Shown piece by piece: positions 43,592-54,930 of a stretch of 64,000 nucleotides of DNA. Position 1 is the first letter of the stretch; every line of letters begins with the position of its first letter. A program made the translations under genes and the position numbers. Origin of the DNA: Spinacia oleracea (taxonomy: Eukaryota > Streptophyta > Magnoliopsida > Caryophyllales > Amaranthaceae). The stretch lies in assembly GCF_020520425.1 (NCBI RefSeq), contig NC_079487.1:113944141-114008140 (forward strand), given 5' to 3'. Below the pieces are notes generated by a model. The model worked only from the letters and a program-made list of their open reading frames with translations, ran no database searches and had not been told where the DNA came from.

Positions 43592-46500
43592 ATGGGCGGA
43601 GGAGGGTTGTGGACGGTGGTGGAGCTGTTGGGCGGCGTCGCCCTACTTCTCTTCATTGCCATTGCTTCTATCATCTTATTCGAAGTTTACAATCGCCGAT
43701 TTAACAACGCGTATGTGATTAATTTTCTATCTTCCCCTAATTTTGGGTTTTTTCCAGATTAATTTTCTTCACTTTTCCAGTCTTAATTTTTCGATGATTG
43801 TGATTTTTCCAGTCATGTTGAAGGTGAAGCGATTTTCGAAGATCCAAATTCACTTAAAAAGGTAAACTCTTTAATCGATTTTAACTTATTTTTCACTTAA
43901 TTATTTTATGTCTCGTTGTTTTGAATCAATCGAGCTGGATTTTGAAAATTGGATTTATTCTAGGGTTTCTAAAGTTCGGGATTTATTTTCGTTGTGTAAT
44001 TTGTTTGTTAATCTTGTTGAATTTGTTGGTTCAATGTGCTTATGTTGGGATGATGTATGTAAATTCGCCAGACCTGTTTGAAAGATAGGAAATTTAACCA
44101 AAGGAATTAACATTGTCATTGGAAGTTTTGGTGAAGACCGGATACTTCCTTTCATGTACCATACTTATGATTCACGGTGTTCTTCTGGGAATTAATTGGC
44201 TCTTTGAGTACCTAGAAAGTGATAATATACATTGCACTTTGGCTCCGTTTGGTAGGGTGTTAAACGTTTTATGTTGTTTGTTTGGCAAGGTATGGAAAAC
44301 AATTTTCCATAACTCGCTTAAAGGTGGAAAACCCTTTTTCATTTGAAAGGGAGGGAAACCCCTTTTTCACCTTTCCTCCTTTCCTCTTTACCTCCCTCTC
44401 CCTTCTTCCCCACAATCTTTACCATCTTCTTCGCTTTCTTTTAAGGAACCAAACATAGGAAAACTAGTAAAATGTTTTCCTTGGAAAATCATTTTGCACT
44501 AAAACGTCTTACACCAAACCAAACGGAGCCTTTGAGAATATTCCTTCAACTATTGGAAGAACGAAGGGAAATTAGACTTTCTTATCTGATCGAAAGGTGC
44601 TTTGTCTATGCACCAACCTCTTATTATTAAGTTAGTACTGTATAATGGAGGCGAATTGAAAAGCTAGTTAGTTAAGATTTTAATTTTGATGCTTGTATGA
44701 AATATTTCGATTTGTTTATCATGGGTTTTTAGGTTATTTTCATGAACACCTTAGAACTTGTAGATTTTCTTTTTGGCTAGTCGTACACATTTTATTGATA
44801 TCAAGATCTGACAAGTGGATATCTCTGGCCAAGCTACACTTAAACACGATTCTTGAAGTTTCTATCATGGTTGCATTTTTAGTAAGTTTTCCTGTCCATG
44901 TTACAAGGTGCAACTAGTATGATGTGTGTGGATGCAGTATGAACTGTTGGAATTGTAACCATCCTCTTTAAACTTGAAGTCATTACTTGGTCAGTTAGTA
45001 TGGATGAGTGTCAACCTTCATCTTGCTTTTAATTTCAGCATCCAGTAAGTTAGATCGTTGTTTGATGCCTTTGGGCTTGCTCCTCTGCTGGTAAATATAT
45101 CTGCACAGTTGTTCTATATTTGCTGACTTTGATTTTGCAATTTTGCCGTCTTATTTTGCTTAGCCTGCTGCCATCCTAGCATTCTAAATTAGTAACGAAA
45201 AATATCAGCAATTTGGCAACCATCTCATCTACAAATTAGATTTGGTCTTAGTTGATAAAAGTTAATAGTTTTAAACGCATACAATTTTTGTTGCTGAACC
45301 TTCTTTGGTATGCCGTGCATCTTTTCAGAAAAGTGTTCGAAGAGGGCACTTATTCGCTTGAAGTTGACACATTTAAATCTAGGTTTATGGTGTGTTGGAA
45401 CACATTTGCATTTGAGATCTGCTATATATATTTTCTACTCAACCAAGTTATTGAGCATTGCTTTAGGACACTTGTCATCAATATATCATCATCTTAAATG
45501 TTGACTTTGTTGGAATAAATTTTCTCAGGTTCCATGCCCTTCTATATTTGATCCCGCAGAGAAGTATATGTCTTTGATCATTCCCGCATTTAACGAGGAG
45601 CATAGACTTCCAAGTGCACTTGATGAAACTATTAAGTAAGCTTGTCTATAGTTCTATACTGGCATTTAGAACCTTTAATATTCTCGGTCTTTCTGTAATC
45701 TCTTCTTTAATGTTAGTGCTTTCAAGACAACACAACACCCTGATATTGACTATGTTCTGAAGAACTTGTCTGCTCCTGAAAAGATAGCAGCTACTATTCT
45801 ATGTCTTTCTTGATGCTGTATTAGTGTATGCTTTGGTGACAAATTATATCATACGAAGTATTAGTTATTTGCGTATTGAATCTTTAGAATTCAGGAGAAA
45901 ATATTATTTTTAGGTTTTATAAATTGTAGTAAAGCTTAACATATGAACAATTAGGGTATAATTTGATCCGGCCTTGATGTTTTTAACTGATGTGAGAAAT
46001 TTGATACTCGGTAATAAAGAAAGAGAGGACTGGGGAGTGGTGTGCTGCGCTGATTATCTGGCACAATCTGTGAAGTTTCATGTTTGACAAATGGGATAGT
46101 CATGATATTTTAATTGCAGGATGTAGCAAACATGTAGATTTACACGGGAAAAAAAAAATCTTACTTCGTATTACACAATTTGAAAAGATTTCAGCTATTT
46201 TTCTCAAGCTCTCTAATTATTTCACATTCTTCATGCTTGCATAAAGCAGATGCTTAAATCTAAATGTTGACCTTCATATTGTGATAATGCTCAAGTAGAT
46301 GATCCATATTTTGAAGGCATGGTCAGCCTCATCATATATAAGTAATATCATTATAGTTATGTCACCAACTTGATGACCTTATCTTGTCTTATTGTCAGCA
46401 ATCTGCTACCATAGGGAAGGACCTAATTAAGTATATCCATATCTTGTCTTATTTTCAGCTATTTACAACAACGTGGAGAGAAGGATAAATCATTTACTTA

Positions 46501-46726
46501 TGAGGTACACAGTGTAACCTAACCTGCATTAGCATTTGACACATATTTAGTGCATTTTATTACACAGAAACACCATGTTTCATTTTTTGGTTTAAACTAT
46601 TATTTTGAAGGAAAGCTGTTTTTATTCGTATAGATCTTCTAATGAAAATATAAAACAAATTGGGCTATTTCCTTTTCAAAGGAAATAATTGGATTCACAT
46701 GCTTTTTCATTTATTTTCTTAAATTG

Positions 46727-46775
<49 letters not shown>

Positions 46776-49337
46776 CGAGATTAAATAATTATAACTCAAA
46801 CAATTCACTGATTATGTGGTTTTGTTTCGATTTAATAATATCTTCCAGTAGAAAAGAAATAGAAGTTAATATTGCTCTTTCGTTCAGTCGATTACTTTCG
46901 GATGCATTGTAATAATTGTATTACTCTTCATATACTTATTACTTAACTTAGGCATTGACAAATGACATGGATTTTGATGTTAGGACATTTAATTTTATTT
47001 TTATTGCAATGGTTTAGGGAATTTTCTTAGGCTTTTATGGTTGATTTATCCTGGTTTGTTTAAGTTCTCCTTTTTGTCAAAATACACTTAACTACTTAAG
47101 CACGGAGTCTGCAACTCTGTAAATTCTATGGTTAATGGAATAAATCAAAATGGCTCTCAAAACCTCTTCGCTTCCTTTCCATGAAGTAGAAGATGGTCGT
47201 CCCGTCCTGTTATCACTTTTGGGTCAATTGAGAACAACCTCTCGGCAATTGCAGGGGTAAGGTTGTGTACGTCCGGCCCCCCCTTACCCCGCTTGTTGTG
47301 GGAGCCTCTTTGAAGCCAATGGGGTAATGATAATGATGAGGAAGTAGAGTCCGCAGCAATTTTGAAGTATACACTGATGTAAAGTCATTTTATGTGGTCA
47401 TTAACAATCACAAACTGTTATTTTGTTAGGTGGTCATTGTGGATGATGGAAGTGTTGATGGAACAAAAAAGGTAGCTTTTGACTTCGTCAAAAAGTACAA
47501 GGTGGAAAATGTCAGGGTTCTTCTTCTGGGAAGAAATTATGGGAAGGGAGAAGCTATTAGAAAAGTGAGTAAATTCAAGTTAGTCAGCAACTTTTTTCTT
47601 GGAAGTATTTCTAGATGCTTCCCAAGGATGTGTGTTGTATGCATCCCAATGTTATAATGCCTGTCTGCGATTCTTTTCTTATGTGAACGCATTGTGACAC
47701 AGGGAATGCTTCATTCACGTGGTGAATTACTTCTCATGCTGGATGCGGATGGAGCAACCAAGGTCTATGACTTGGAGAAACTTGAAGCTCAGGTTGGTGC
47801 CATTTATCTCATTCATGAAGTTCACAAGATGCATAGAAATAGAGGATGGTGGAAAACATATATTGTATCAGTTATCTTGGGAGTATATATACCATATATG
47901 CATGCTTGTTCATACAGTGTATTGCCCATTAGATTCGTACAGTTGCTGGAAAGGAGATAAACGTGGATGGTGGTGGTGATTCGAGTTTTGGTATACATGA
48001 TGTTCCTGTCGTTGCATTTGGTTCTCGCGCTCATCTCGAGGATAAGGCTCTTGCTACGGTTTGACTCCTTGACTTTACCCTTTTAGTTGTGATTGGACTT
48101 GCAGATCTACTGTTAATATATCTGTTTTTCTTCCTCTTGTTCAGAGAAAATGGTACCGTAACTTTTTGATGAAAGGATTCCATCTTGTTGTTCTCTTGGC
48201 TGCTGGTCCTGGTATTCGTGATACCCAGGTAATATTCTGTGATCGGGCCTGACAAATAGATTTTTATTCTCATAGAACTCACCATTTTCTTTTCTTAGTT
48301 CTTGATCATGTGTGAAGTAAAACTGAATACGCGTCCATCTTACCATGGGTTTCGCATTGCAGTGTGGTTTCAAGATGTTCACTAGGGCTGCTGCACAGAA
48401 GCTTTTCAGAAATGTTCGATTAAAAAGGTAAGCTTAATATATCTATTTTTTCTCCTCTATGCTGTGTTTAGATGCGCAACTAGTTTGCACTTTTTTGCAA
48501 TGATGTTAATATGTGATATACTATGGGATTCGGTGGTATTAGTATCTGTTATGTTTTTGGTGCTTGTCTGTCAAAAACAATGAAACATCAAACTACAGTA
48601 AACTGGCACCTAAGGTGTTATCCTGTCCAAGTTTGGTGTTCCTATAATCTCATCTCTCAGTATGCAGTTTTTAGTTTTTTACCAACTTACAATCCTTAGT
48701 CTTGTTGGGAATTCCCTTAGCCTTTTGGAGTTCAAAGCAAGGCGGTGATGATCTTAGTTTGCACTTTGCAGAGTCATTTTTTTTTTGTTTTTTCCAAATG
48801 CTAATAAAGAAGAGAAACAAGGGAGAAAGTGGGAGAGAACTTAATTGAAGTTGAAAAAACTCCCAATTGGATGCTGTTATATGTGGCCTATGTGTTGGTG
48901 CCTTTCATTTTTGGCCTTTATAGTTTGTGCGTCTTGTCTTCTCCACACCAGGTGCCAGATGATATCCATAATGGTCGTAAACCATGTTTTTTTTTTCTTT
49001 TTTCAATTACTCCGTAGTATTTATTTTACCATTTTAGGGTTGTTGGTTTTATGCTGAGATACTTGTTTTAGTTATCCTCCAATAACTACTATATACTTCG
49101 TATTGTTTTAAATGTTATCATCCGTAACCGTTGTCTTGCATGTTTAACAGATGGTGTTTTGACGTAGAGCTAGTTTATTTATGCAAATGGTTTAGGATTC
49201 CGATGGTTGAGATATCTGTGACTTGGTCTGAGATTCCAGGATCAAAAGTGAATATGCTGAGCATACCCAACATGCTTTGGGAGCTCGCCCTCATGTCTGT
49301 AGGTTATAGAACGGGTATGTGGAGAATTGCAGTCTAA
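43592..49337 (+). CDS. ALG5: Dolichyl-phosphate beta-glucosyltransferase
   Basis: Transfers glucose from UDP-glucose to dolichyl phosphate on the cytosolic ER face. The product donates the three glucoses of the N-glycan precursor. Ten exons with GT-AG borders: 43592-43710, 43813-43861, 45529-45635, 46459-46504, 47430-47564, 47703-47792, 47933-48058, 48145-48228, 48363-48427, 49151-49337; all phases join to 335 residues, the usual size. Residues 7-32 form the N-terminal membrane anchor. The GT2 fold shows SLIIPAFNEEHRLPSAL, VVIVDDGSVDGT and LLGRNYGKGEAIRK, then LLMLDADGAT with the metal-binding DxD. KMFTRAAAQKLF, WCFDVELVYL and WSEIPGSKVNMLSIPNML close the family pattern. Introns carry a MITE, a (GT)22 run and a SINE piece. 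Single-copy housekeeping function expected. Confidence 0.95.
44241..44530. mobile_element. MITE in ALG5 intron 2
   Basis: The left end GGCTCCGTTTGGTAGGGTGT is mirrored on the right by ACACCAAACCAAACGGAGCC. TTT on both sides could be a 3-bp target duplication (PIF/Harbinger-like). 290 bp, noncoding. Confidence 0.75.
46731..46774 (+). repeat. (GT)22 microsatellite
   Basis: 44 bp of perfect GT repeat in ALG5 intron 4. Confidence 0.98.
47230..47335 (+). mobile_element. Au-like SINE 3' part
   Basis: CAGGGGTAAGGTTGTGTACG, CCCCCCTTACCCCGC and TGTGGGAGCCTCTTTGA reproduce the body of the plant Au SINE family, ending in a short ATGATAATGATGA tail. The tRNA-like head is missing. In ALG5 intron 4. Confidence 0.6.
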
Positions 49338-49790
49338 CTTTCTAAGAGAATTTGATGTACGGTGTGCTTGGAAGAAACCTTCCTGTGTATGGGAAGACAT
49401 ACAGAAAAAGGCTCTTGGATTTACGCAGCACGAGTAGCTTAGAGTGCTTGTTTTCATCAATCAGCTTTATTTATTGCAAGCAAAGGGCTATAGGAACGAG
49501 GGCAGAAGTTTGGTTGCCTTTCTTTTATAGTATAAGAACTGTATATCATATTCATTTTGGAGGGATCTGTACGATTGTACTTAACAATAGCAATCTAACT
49601 TGTGGGAGAGGTGGCTATAGTGGATACGAGTTATACGCCAAGTTAAAAACTTGATTTTATTGCCTTTTAGATCTAAGTTTGTGAGAACACTAGAAGCATT
49701 TGTATTTTTTAACATCTGTTCATCAATGAATTTGTTTCCTGTTTACTCGGTTATCTTAGTTTAACACAGTTTAAGATTTTGTACTTCCAA
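49338..49790 (+). other. ALG5 3' UTR and flank
   Basis: Noncoding sequence after the ALG5 stop. A weak polyadenylation-like ATCAATGAATTTG lies near 49720. Open frames here have no motif. Confidence 0.4.
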
Positions 49791-50190
49791 GGGCACGCTT
49801 GGATTGGGTGTAATGGATTATGGGGGTAATAAAAGTCAAACCACCATAATAAAAGGACAATGAAGGTGAAGGTGAATTGAGGTGGTTGCAAGGAGGGTGG
49901 TGTGGTGGTATTGTGATGAAAAGTTGTAGTAGTGGTGGTATTGTGAGGAGAAGGGAGGAAGGGGGGAAGTAATTACCCCACAAATGAGGGTAATAATCAT
50001 CCTAGTGGGATGATGGGTAACTATTCCCCCCATTATGAGGGTATTTGTTCCACCTTTCCTTTTATTTTCTTTTTGCCAACACTAACTTGTTCCCTTTGGC
50101 ACCACTTCATCTCCTCATCATCACCTTCAATTACCTTAATTTGACTTTTATTATCCCTTTAATACATTACTCTCAATCCAAGCATGCCCC
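49791..50190. mobile_element. 400-bp MITE downstream of ALG5
   Basis: The left end GGGCACGCTTGGATTGGGTG is mirrored by ...CAATCCAAGCATGCCCC. The inverted match continues into AATAAAAGTCAAA / TTTGACTTTTATT. Noncoding. Confidence 0.78.
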
Positions 50191-50539
50191 AAATGTGGAC
50201 TTTCCGATGAACTCTGTGAAGCTCAAGTCTAACCCATGGACCAAATATGGATCTCAAAAGATAGTTTCTTAGAGTTTTACTCTTGACCCTCTTATAATCC
50301 ATACACAAGGGACACATTATAGTGACATAATACTACTTTCATTTCTGAAAGTTTTGTTAGATATTAGTCTTCAAATTGTGTGAGTATGAGTGTTTTCCCA
50401 CATGAAAGAGAAATGATATTTTGGTTGTCTTTAAATATATTCATGTCTCTCATATATTGAAATGAGATGGCTTGGGTTATTGGGCCTAGTGGAGAATTGG
50501 GCTTAGTTTGCTAGTATTGGATTATTAATGAAGATGTTC

Positions 50540-51691
50540 ATGGGGTTTTCCCATGACTTCATTTTGGGACATTTTATACATCCAAAGGTTCGGAGAGGTC
50601 AAAGACCCGAATGCTTTTCATCGATCACACGAAATAACCAGAGATTTATCAAATGGTTTCTACTCCGGCTCTTAAATGTCACTTTACCCGTTTTTTCTTA
50701 CAAAACTCATTACGTTGAATTGAGGCCATCCCGAGCCTTTACATGACCATCTAGTATGTGTTAATGGTTTCAAACCACATTTACAATCCCCTAAGTATCA
50801 GGCAACTTCTTAAACTTTCGTTAATGGGTTCCGAAAGTCTCCAAAATTGGTCTGTTTTGTGAATTTCACTTTGGGACATTTTTGACATTCTCAAGCTCAA
50901 AGAGGTAGAGGCGCAAATGTTTCCCGTGGACCCCAAGAACCCCAAAAAGATTTGTTTGAACCATCTACTCTGGCTATTAAATGTCATTTTAACGTTTTTC
51001 TTACAAAACTCATTTTGTTGAATCGAGGCTGTTTCAATTTTTTATGTAAACCCTCGTTGGGTATTAATGGATACAATCTATGCTCTAAGATCCTATAAAA
51101 TATCGGTCAACTCACTTAAGTTTTCGTAACCTGGTCCGAAAAATCCCCAAATTTGGTACACTTTTGTGTATTTTCGAATATATCTTATGGACCACAAAAT
51201 ACCCCTAAATTTTATTGGGTGGTTACTGGTTAGAACCATCTATTCCAACTCTTAAATGTCATTTCAACCGTTTTTACAAAGCCTATTTTGTTGAATTAAG
51301 GCCGTGAGATTTTATATGACTAACTGTTTGTTGGTGGTTAAAAACTACCTTATTACGCCCGAAATACCAGCCAAATTCACTTATGTTTCGTAACTGGGTT
51401 CAGAAAGTGTCCAAAATTGGTCTTATTTCGTGTATTATATGTAGCCTTACTTTGGGATATGTTTGACATTCTCTAGCCTAGAGAGGTTAGAGGGACGAAT
51501 ACTTCCCATGCACCACACGAAACCTATAGTGGCTTATTCAGTGGTTCGTAGTTAGTACCATCTATTTTGGCTCTTAAATGTCTTTTTAGTCGTTTTTCTT
51601 ACAAAATTCATTTCGTTCAAATCGAGGTTGTTCGGGTTCTTTATATGATCAACTAGTGGGTGTTGATGGTTTCAAAATACTTTATAGTTCG
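50540..51691. repeat. Diverged satellite array, about 300-bp period
   Basis: Four units. The anchor ACAAAACTCATTNNGTTGAA recurs at about 50699, 51003, 51275 and 51601 (spacing 304, 272, 326). Another, TTTGGGACATTTTNNACATT with AGAGGT after it, recurs at about 50568, 50870 and 51465. Units are diverged. The array is cut at 51691 by the gypsy element and resumes at 63181. Confidence 0.75.
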
Positions 51692-52119
51692 TGTTTGGGC
51701 TCCCAATTGATATTCAATTGGGCCACTAAGTCCAAAGCCCAATGGCTCTAAACAACAGCATCAAACCTACCACTATGGCTATTCGGCCATCCATTAAGGC
51801 CCAAGGCCCAATAGCAATAAATGACCTATGGGCATTTATTATGCAAACACTATAAATAGGCCACCAAGGCTCACACCTCAAGGTACGTCCAATTTATTGC
51901 CTTAAGACTACTCTTCTAGAGAACTTCTCTCTAGAATCCGAGCATCGTTCTTACTTAGGCATCGGAGGGGCTTTCCTCGGAAACACCCCCGAGGCTAGTG
52001 ACTTTGCTCTTGTGCAGGTGAATTCGGACTCGACTCATTCAAGCAAGCAAGATATTCAACACATACGAAAAGGGCCTTCATTCGAAGCCCATTGTTTCCT
52101 CTCTTACAACACCGGAACA
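51692..52119 (+). repeat. 5' LTR of the gypsy element
   Basis: TGTTTGGGCTCCCAATTGAT to ...ACACCGGAACA. TATA box TATAAATA at 51851-51858. It differs from the 3' LTR only at 51737 (G versus C) and 52054 (A versus C). Confidence 0.96.
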
Positions 52120-52120
52120 A

Positions 52121-52140
52121 TTTGTCGCCGTCTGTGGGGA
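52121..52140 (+). other. Primer-binding site of the gypsy element
   Basis: TTTGTCGCCGTCTGTGGGGA begins one base after the LTR. It resembles the complement of a tRNA-Asp 3' end with mismatches; the priming tRNA is not certain. Confidence 0.6.
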
Positions 52141-52188
52141 AGAACACTTGAAAGCCTTTGAAAGACATTAACCACCTCTTTCTGCAAA

Positions 52189-54930
52189 ATGGTTAATGAT
52201 GTTATCAACAACAATGAGGACGATATGATAGTGCGGTCAGATTCGGAATCTGACGAAGATGAGCACCCTCAATCGGTAGCGAGGTCACAGCCAAGCAGAG
52301 CTACAACCGCCACAAACGCAGGACCTCCGATTCCAACTAGGGAAGAGCTCACTGCGGCCATGACCATCATGCAAAACTTCCTCTTCAATGAGAAGCAGCA
52401 AGGATTGGCAAATGACCGCAGAGAAGAGAGGAGGACCAGGCGAAGGCTGAACGAGCCACCCAGTGTAGAAGTGTCCAGACCCGAACGAGAACTCCTTTCC
52501 TTGACAGGAACACACCTGACGTCGAGATGGATGGAAAGCACATGGGACACCCAAAAAAGGGCACAACAACAACCAGATTGGTTTGCAAGACCATCGCCTA
52601 CTCCAACAGCTCTCCAAAGCGAATCGACTACTCATAACTCTCGGATCCGAAGCTCGGTGCTCAGCAGGTTGAGGCCCTCGGTCCACTTAAGGTTAAGACC
52701 CTCGATCCATACGAGACTCGGGGTGGGCGAATCAAGCAGATCTGGCGAACGACCCGAGGTCAGTAGCCGAGAAAGAAGAAGAGACAGGAGGCATGATCGA
52801 ACCCCTAGCCCCCATCGTACGCCCGAACGTTCTAATCACAGAACCTCGGCGAACGAAGGCATCAGAGCTAGACTCGGGAAAAGAATCATGACTCCCACGT
52901 CATCCCCTTTCTCGGACGAGCTGATCATGGAAGAAATACCGAAGGTAAGACTGCCAGCACACCTGACATATAGCGGAATCACAGATCCGAGGGATCATGT
53001 CATCTCCTACGAACAGCAAATGTTCTTGAGCCCCTACTCCGAAGCATGTTGGTGTAAATATTTCCCAACCACGCTAACCGGAGTGGCGGGAGAGTGGTTT
53101 AGATCACTGCCGAAGGGATCGATCAAAAGCTGGAAGAAGCTGAAAAAGAGATTCTGCACGCAGTTCGTGAGCAACAATCGCCCCGAGCGAACCACAACAG
53201 AACTGACCTCAATCCAACAAGAAAGAGACGAAAGTCTAAGAGAGTTCATGGCCAGATTCATGAAGGAATCAACAAACATACCAAACTTGCAGCTAGACGT
53301 GGCCATCTTCGCCTTGAAGCACGCGTTCCAGGAAGGGAAATTCCGTGACAAGCTCTCGATGAAAAACCCCTCCAAAATAGCCGACGTGCTCCAAATGGCT
53401 GATGCATTCATCAGAACCGAAGAGTTCAACAAAGCCGCTGCAAGGTTGAAAGGATCGTCGGATCCGAGAGACACAAAAAATGCCCAGAGCAAGCCCGAGG
53501 GCAGCTCAAGGAAAGGGAAGGAGAAAGTAGGAGTTAGAGAGACGAGCCCGAAGAAAGACGGGAGAAGGGGTGAACTTCAACCCAAATACGCTAACTACAC
53601 TCCACTAACTCTACCCCGAAAAGAAATCTTTAGCCTCAACAGAAATGATGAAAAGTGGAAACTACCTGGGAAGCTCAAGTTCAACCCAGCCCGGAGAAAC
53701 AAGAACAAATGGTGCGAGTTTCATGATGACTTCGGTCACCACACCGAAGAATGCAACTCGCTGAAAGACAACATTGAGGACCTCGTTCGCCGAGGTTACC
53801 TGAAACAATACTTGTTAGACCGAAGGGAGGAAAAAGAAAAGGCCGCAAGTGGCAAACAACACGAGCAACCCCAGAAAAGGGTCTACGAAGCAACAGGGCA
53901 CAAGAAGAATGACATCCTAGTGGTGTTCGGGGGACAGAAGTCTGGCCAGGCCATCAAGAAACACCTAAGAGCTCTCACCCATCGAGTCAACTTCAGCGCA
54001 GTGGGAGACAACCAACCACACCCCCCGAACATGACCTTCACTGCCGATGATTGCTTCGGAGTCCAGTACAAACATGACGATCCTCTAGTCCTTTCCATGG
54101 ACCTCAATAACCACAACGTACACCGAGTGTTGGTCGACGGAGGAAGTGCCGTCAACATCATCTTCATAAACTGCTTCGAGCAACTGATCCTCGAAGAGTC
54201 AGAGGAAGCATTGACGAAAGTCAGTTACCCCCTGATCGGAATCAACGGATCCGCGGCTATCCCTCGAGGAAAGATCACCCTGCCAGTCACAGTGGGCGAA
54301 GGCCAAGCAGCAAAAACCCTTCGGGACGAATTTTTGGTGATGGACTGCGACTCCGTATACAACGTAATCATGGGAAGAACCATGATTCACAAGATACAAG
54401 CAGTCCCCTCCACCTACCATCAGCTGATGATATACGTCTCGGACGCAGGATTCGCCGAACGAATTAGAGGCGATCAAGAGGTTGCAAGAAGAACCTGCCA
54501 CACCGCCGTCCGAAAGCCCAAATTAGGAGACGGTTCCGAGGCGGAGAAAGATGCTCCAGGAGAGGAGAGCGAGGCAAAGAGGAGAAAAGCAGGCACGAGC
54601 AGCTTATCTCTCGCAGAGGTCGATGCCCCCCCCGAAACCCTATCTCCCGAACCAGATCAGGAAATGGAGGATATCTTCCTCGAAGAGGGTTCAGACAGGA
54701 GCGTCCGAATAGGCAAGGGCCTAAGCTCGGGGCTCCGAATCGATTTGATCCAACTGCTCAGGGATCACAAAGACATTTTTGCATGGTCAGCAGCAGATAT
54801 GCCAGGGATAAATCCGAAGCTAATTTGCCACAAGCTGGACGTCAACGCTGAAGCTCGGCCAATCAAACAAAAGAAGAGGAATTCCTCGGAGAAAAACAGA
54901 GCCATCGCCGAAGAGGTAAAAAAGTTGTAG
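52189..54930 (+). CDS. Gypsy gag-protease (and RT start), ends at amber stop
   Basis: 913 codons, open. Ser/Arg-rich N-terminus; a retrotransposon gag (capsid) domain at about residues 250-415 (LTYSGITDPRDHV, WFRSLPKGSIKSWKKL, FMARFMKE); a Tat-type zinc knuckle at about 508-521 (CEFHDDFGHHTEEC, with His in place of the second Cys); an aspartic protease at about 646-655 (VLVDGGSAVNIIF); and the first RT residues at the end (LDVNAEARPIKQKKR). Capsid and protease serve particle formation and polyprotein cleavage. The stop TAG at 54928-54930 lies inside the RT finger region, and the same frame continues immediately after it. A mutated sense codon (CAG or TTG) is more likely than a natural gag end. 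Confidence 0.92.
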   Translation: MVNDVINNNEDDMIVRSDSESDEDEHPQSVARSQPSRATTATNAGPPIPTREELTAAMTIMQNFLFNEKQQGLANDRREERRTRRRLNEPPSVEVSRPERELLSLTGTHLTSRWMESTWDTQKRAQQQPDWFARPSPTPTALQSESTTHNSRIRSSVLSRLRPSVHLRLRPSIHTRLGVGESSRSGERPEVSSRERRRDRRHDRTPSPHRTPERSNHRTSANEGIRARLGKRIMTPTSSPFSDELIMEEIPKVRLPAHLTYSGITDPRDHVISYEQQMFLSPYSEACWCKYFPTTLTGVAGEWFRSLPKGSIKSWKKLKKRFCTQFVSNNRPERTTTELTSIQQERDESLREFMARFMKESTNIPNLQLDVAIFALKHAFQEGKFRDKLSMKNPSKIADVLQMADAFIRTEEFNKAAARLKGSSDPRDTKNAQSKPEGSSRKGKEKVGVRETSPKKDGRRGELQPKYANYTPLTLPRKEIFSLNRNDEKWKLPGKLKFNPARRNKNKWCEFHDDFGHHTEECNSLKDNIEDLVRRGYLKQYLLDRREEKEKAASGKQHEQPQKRVYEATGHKKNDILVVFGGQKSGQAIKKHLRALTHRVNFSAVGDNQPHPPNMTFTADDCFGVQYKHDDPLVLSMDLNNHNVHRVLVDGGSAVNIIFINCFEQLILEESEEALTKVSYPLIGINGSAAIPRGKITLPVTVGEGQAAKTLRDEFLVMDCDSVYNVIMGRTMIHKIQAVPSTYHQLMIYVSDAGFAERIRGDQEVARRTCHTAVRKPKLGDGSEAEKDAPGEESEAKRRKAGTSSLSLAEVDAPPETLSPEPDQEMEDIFLEEGSDRSVRIGKGLSSGLRIDLIQLLRDHKDIFAWSAADMPGINPKLICHKLDVNAEARPIKQKKRNSSEKNRAIAEEVKKL

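Noticed and set aside
46724-46912. ORF over the (GT)22 repeat
   Set aside because: The repeat simply reads as alternating Cys-Val in an ALG5 intron; not a gene.
54928-54930. Programmed stop readthrough between gag and pol
   Set aside because: The TAG lies inside the RT domain, beyond protease, and a second stop and a frameshift follow. Simple inactivation is more economical.
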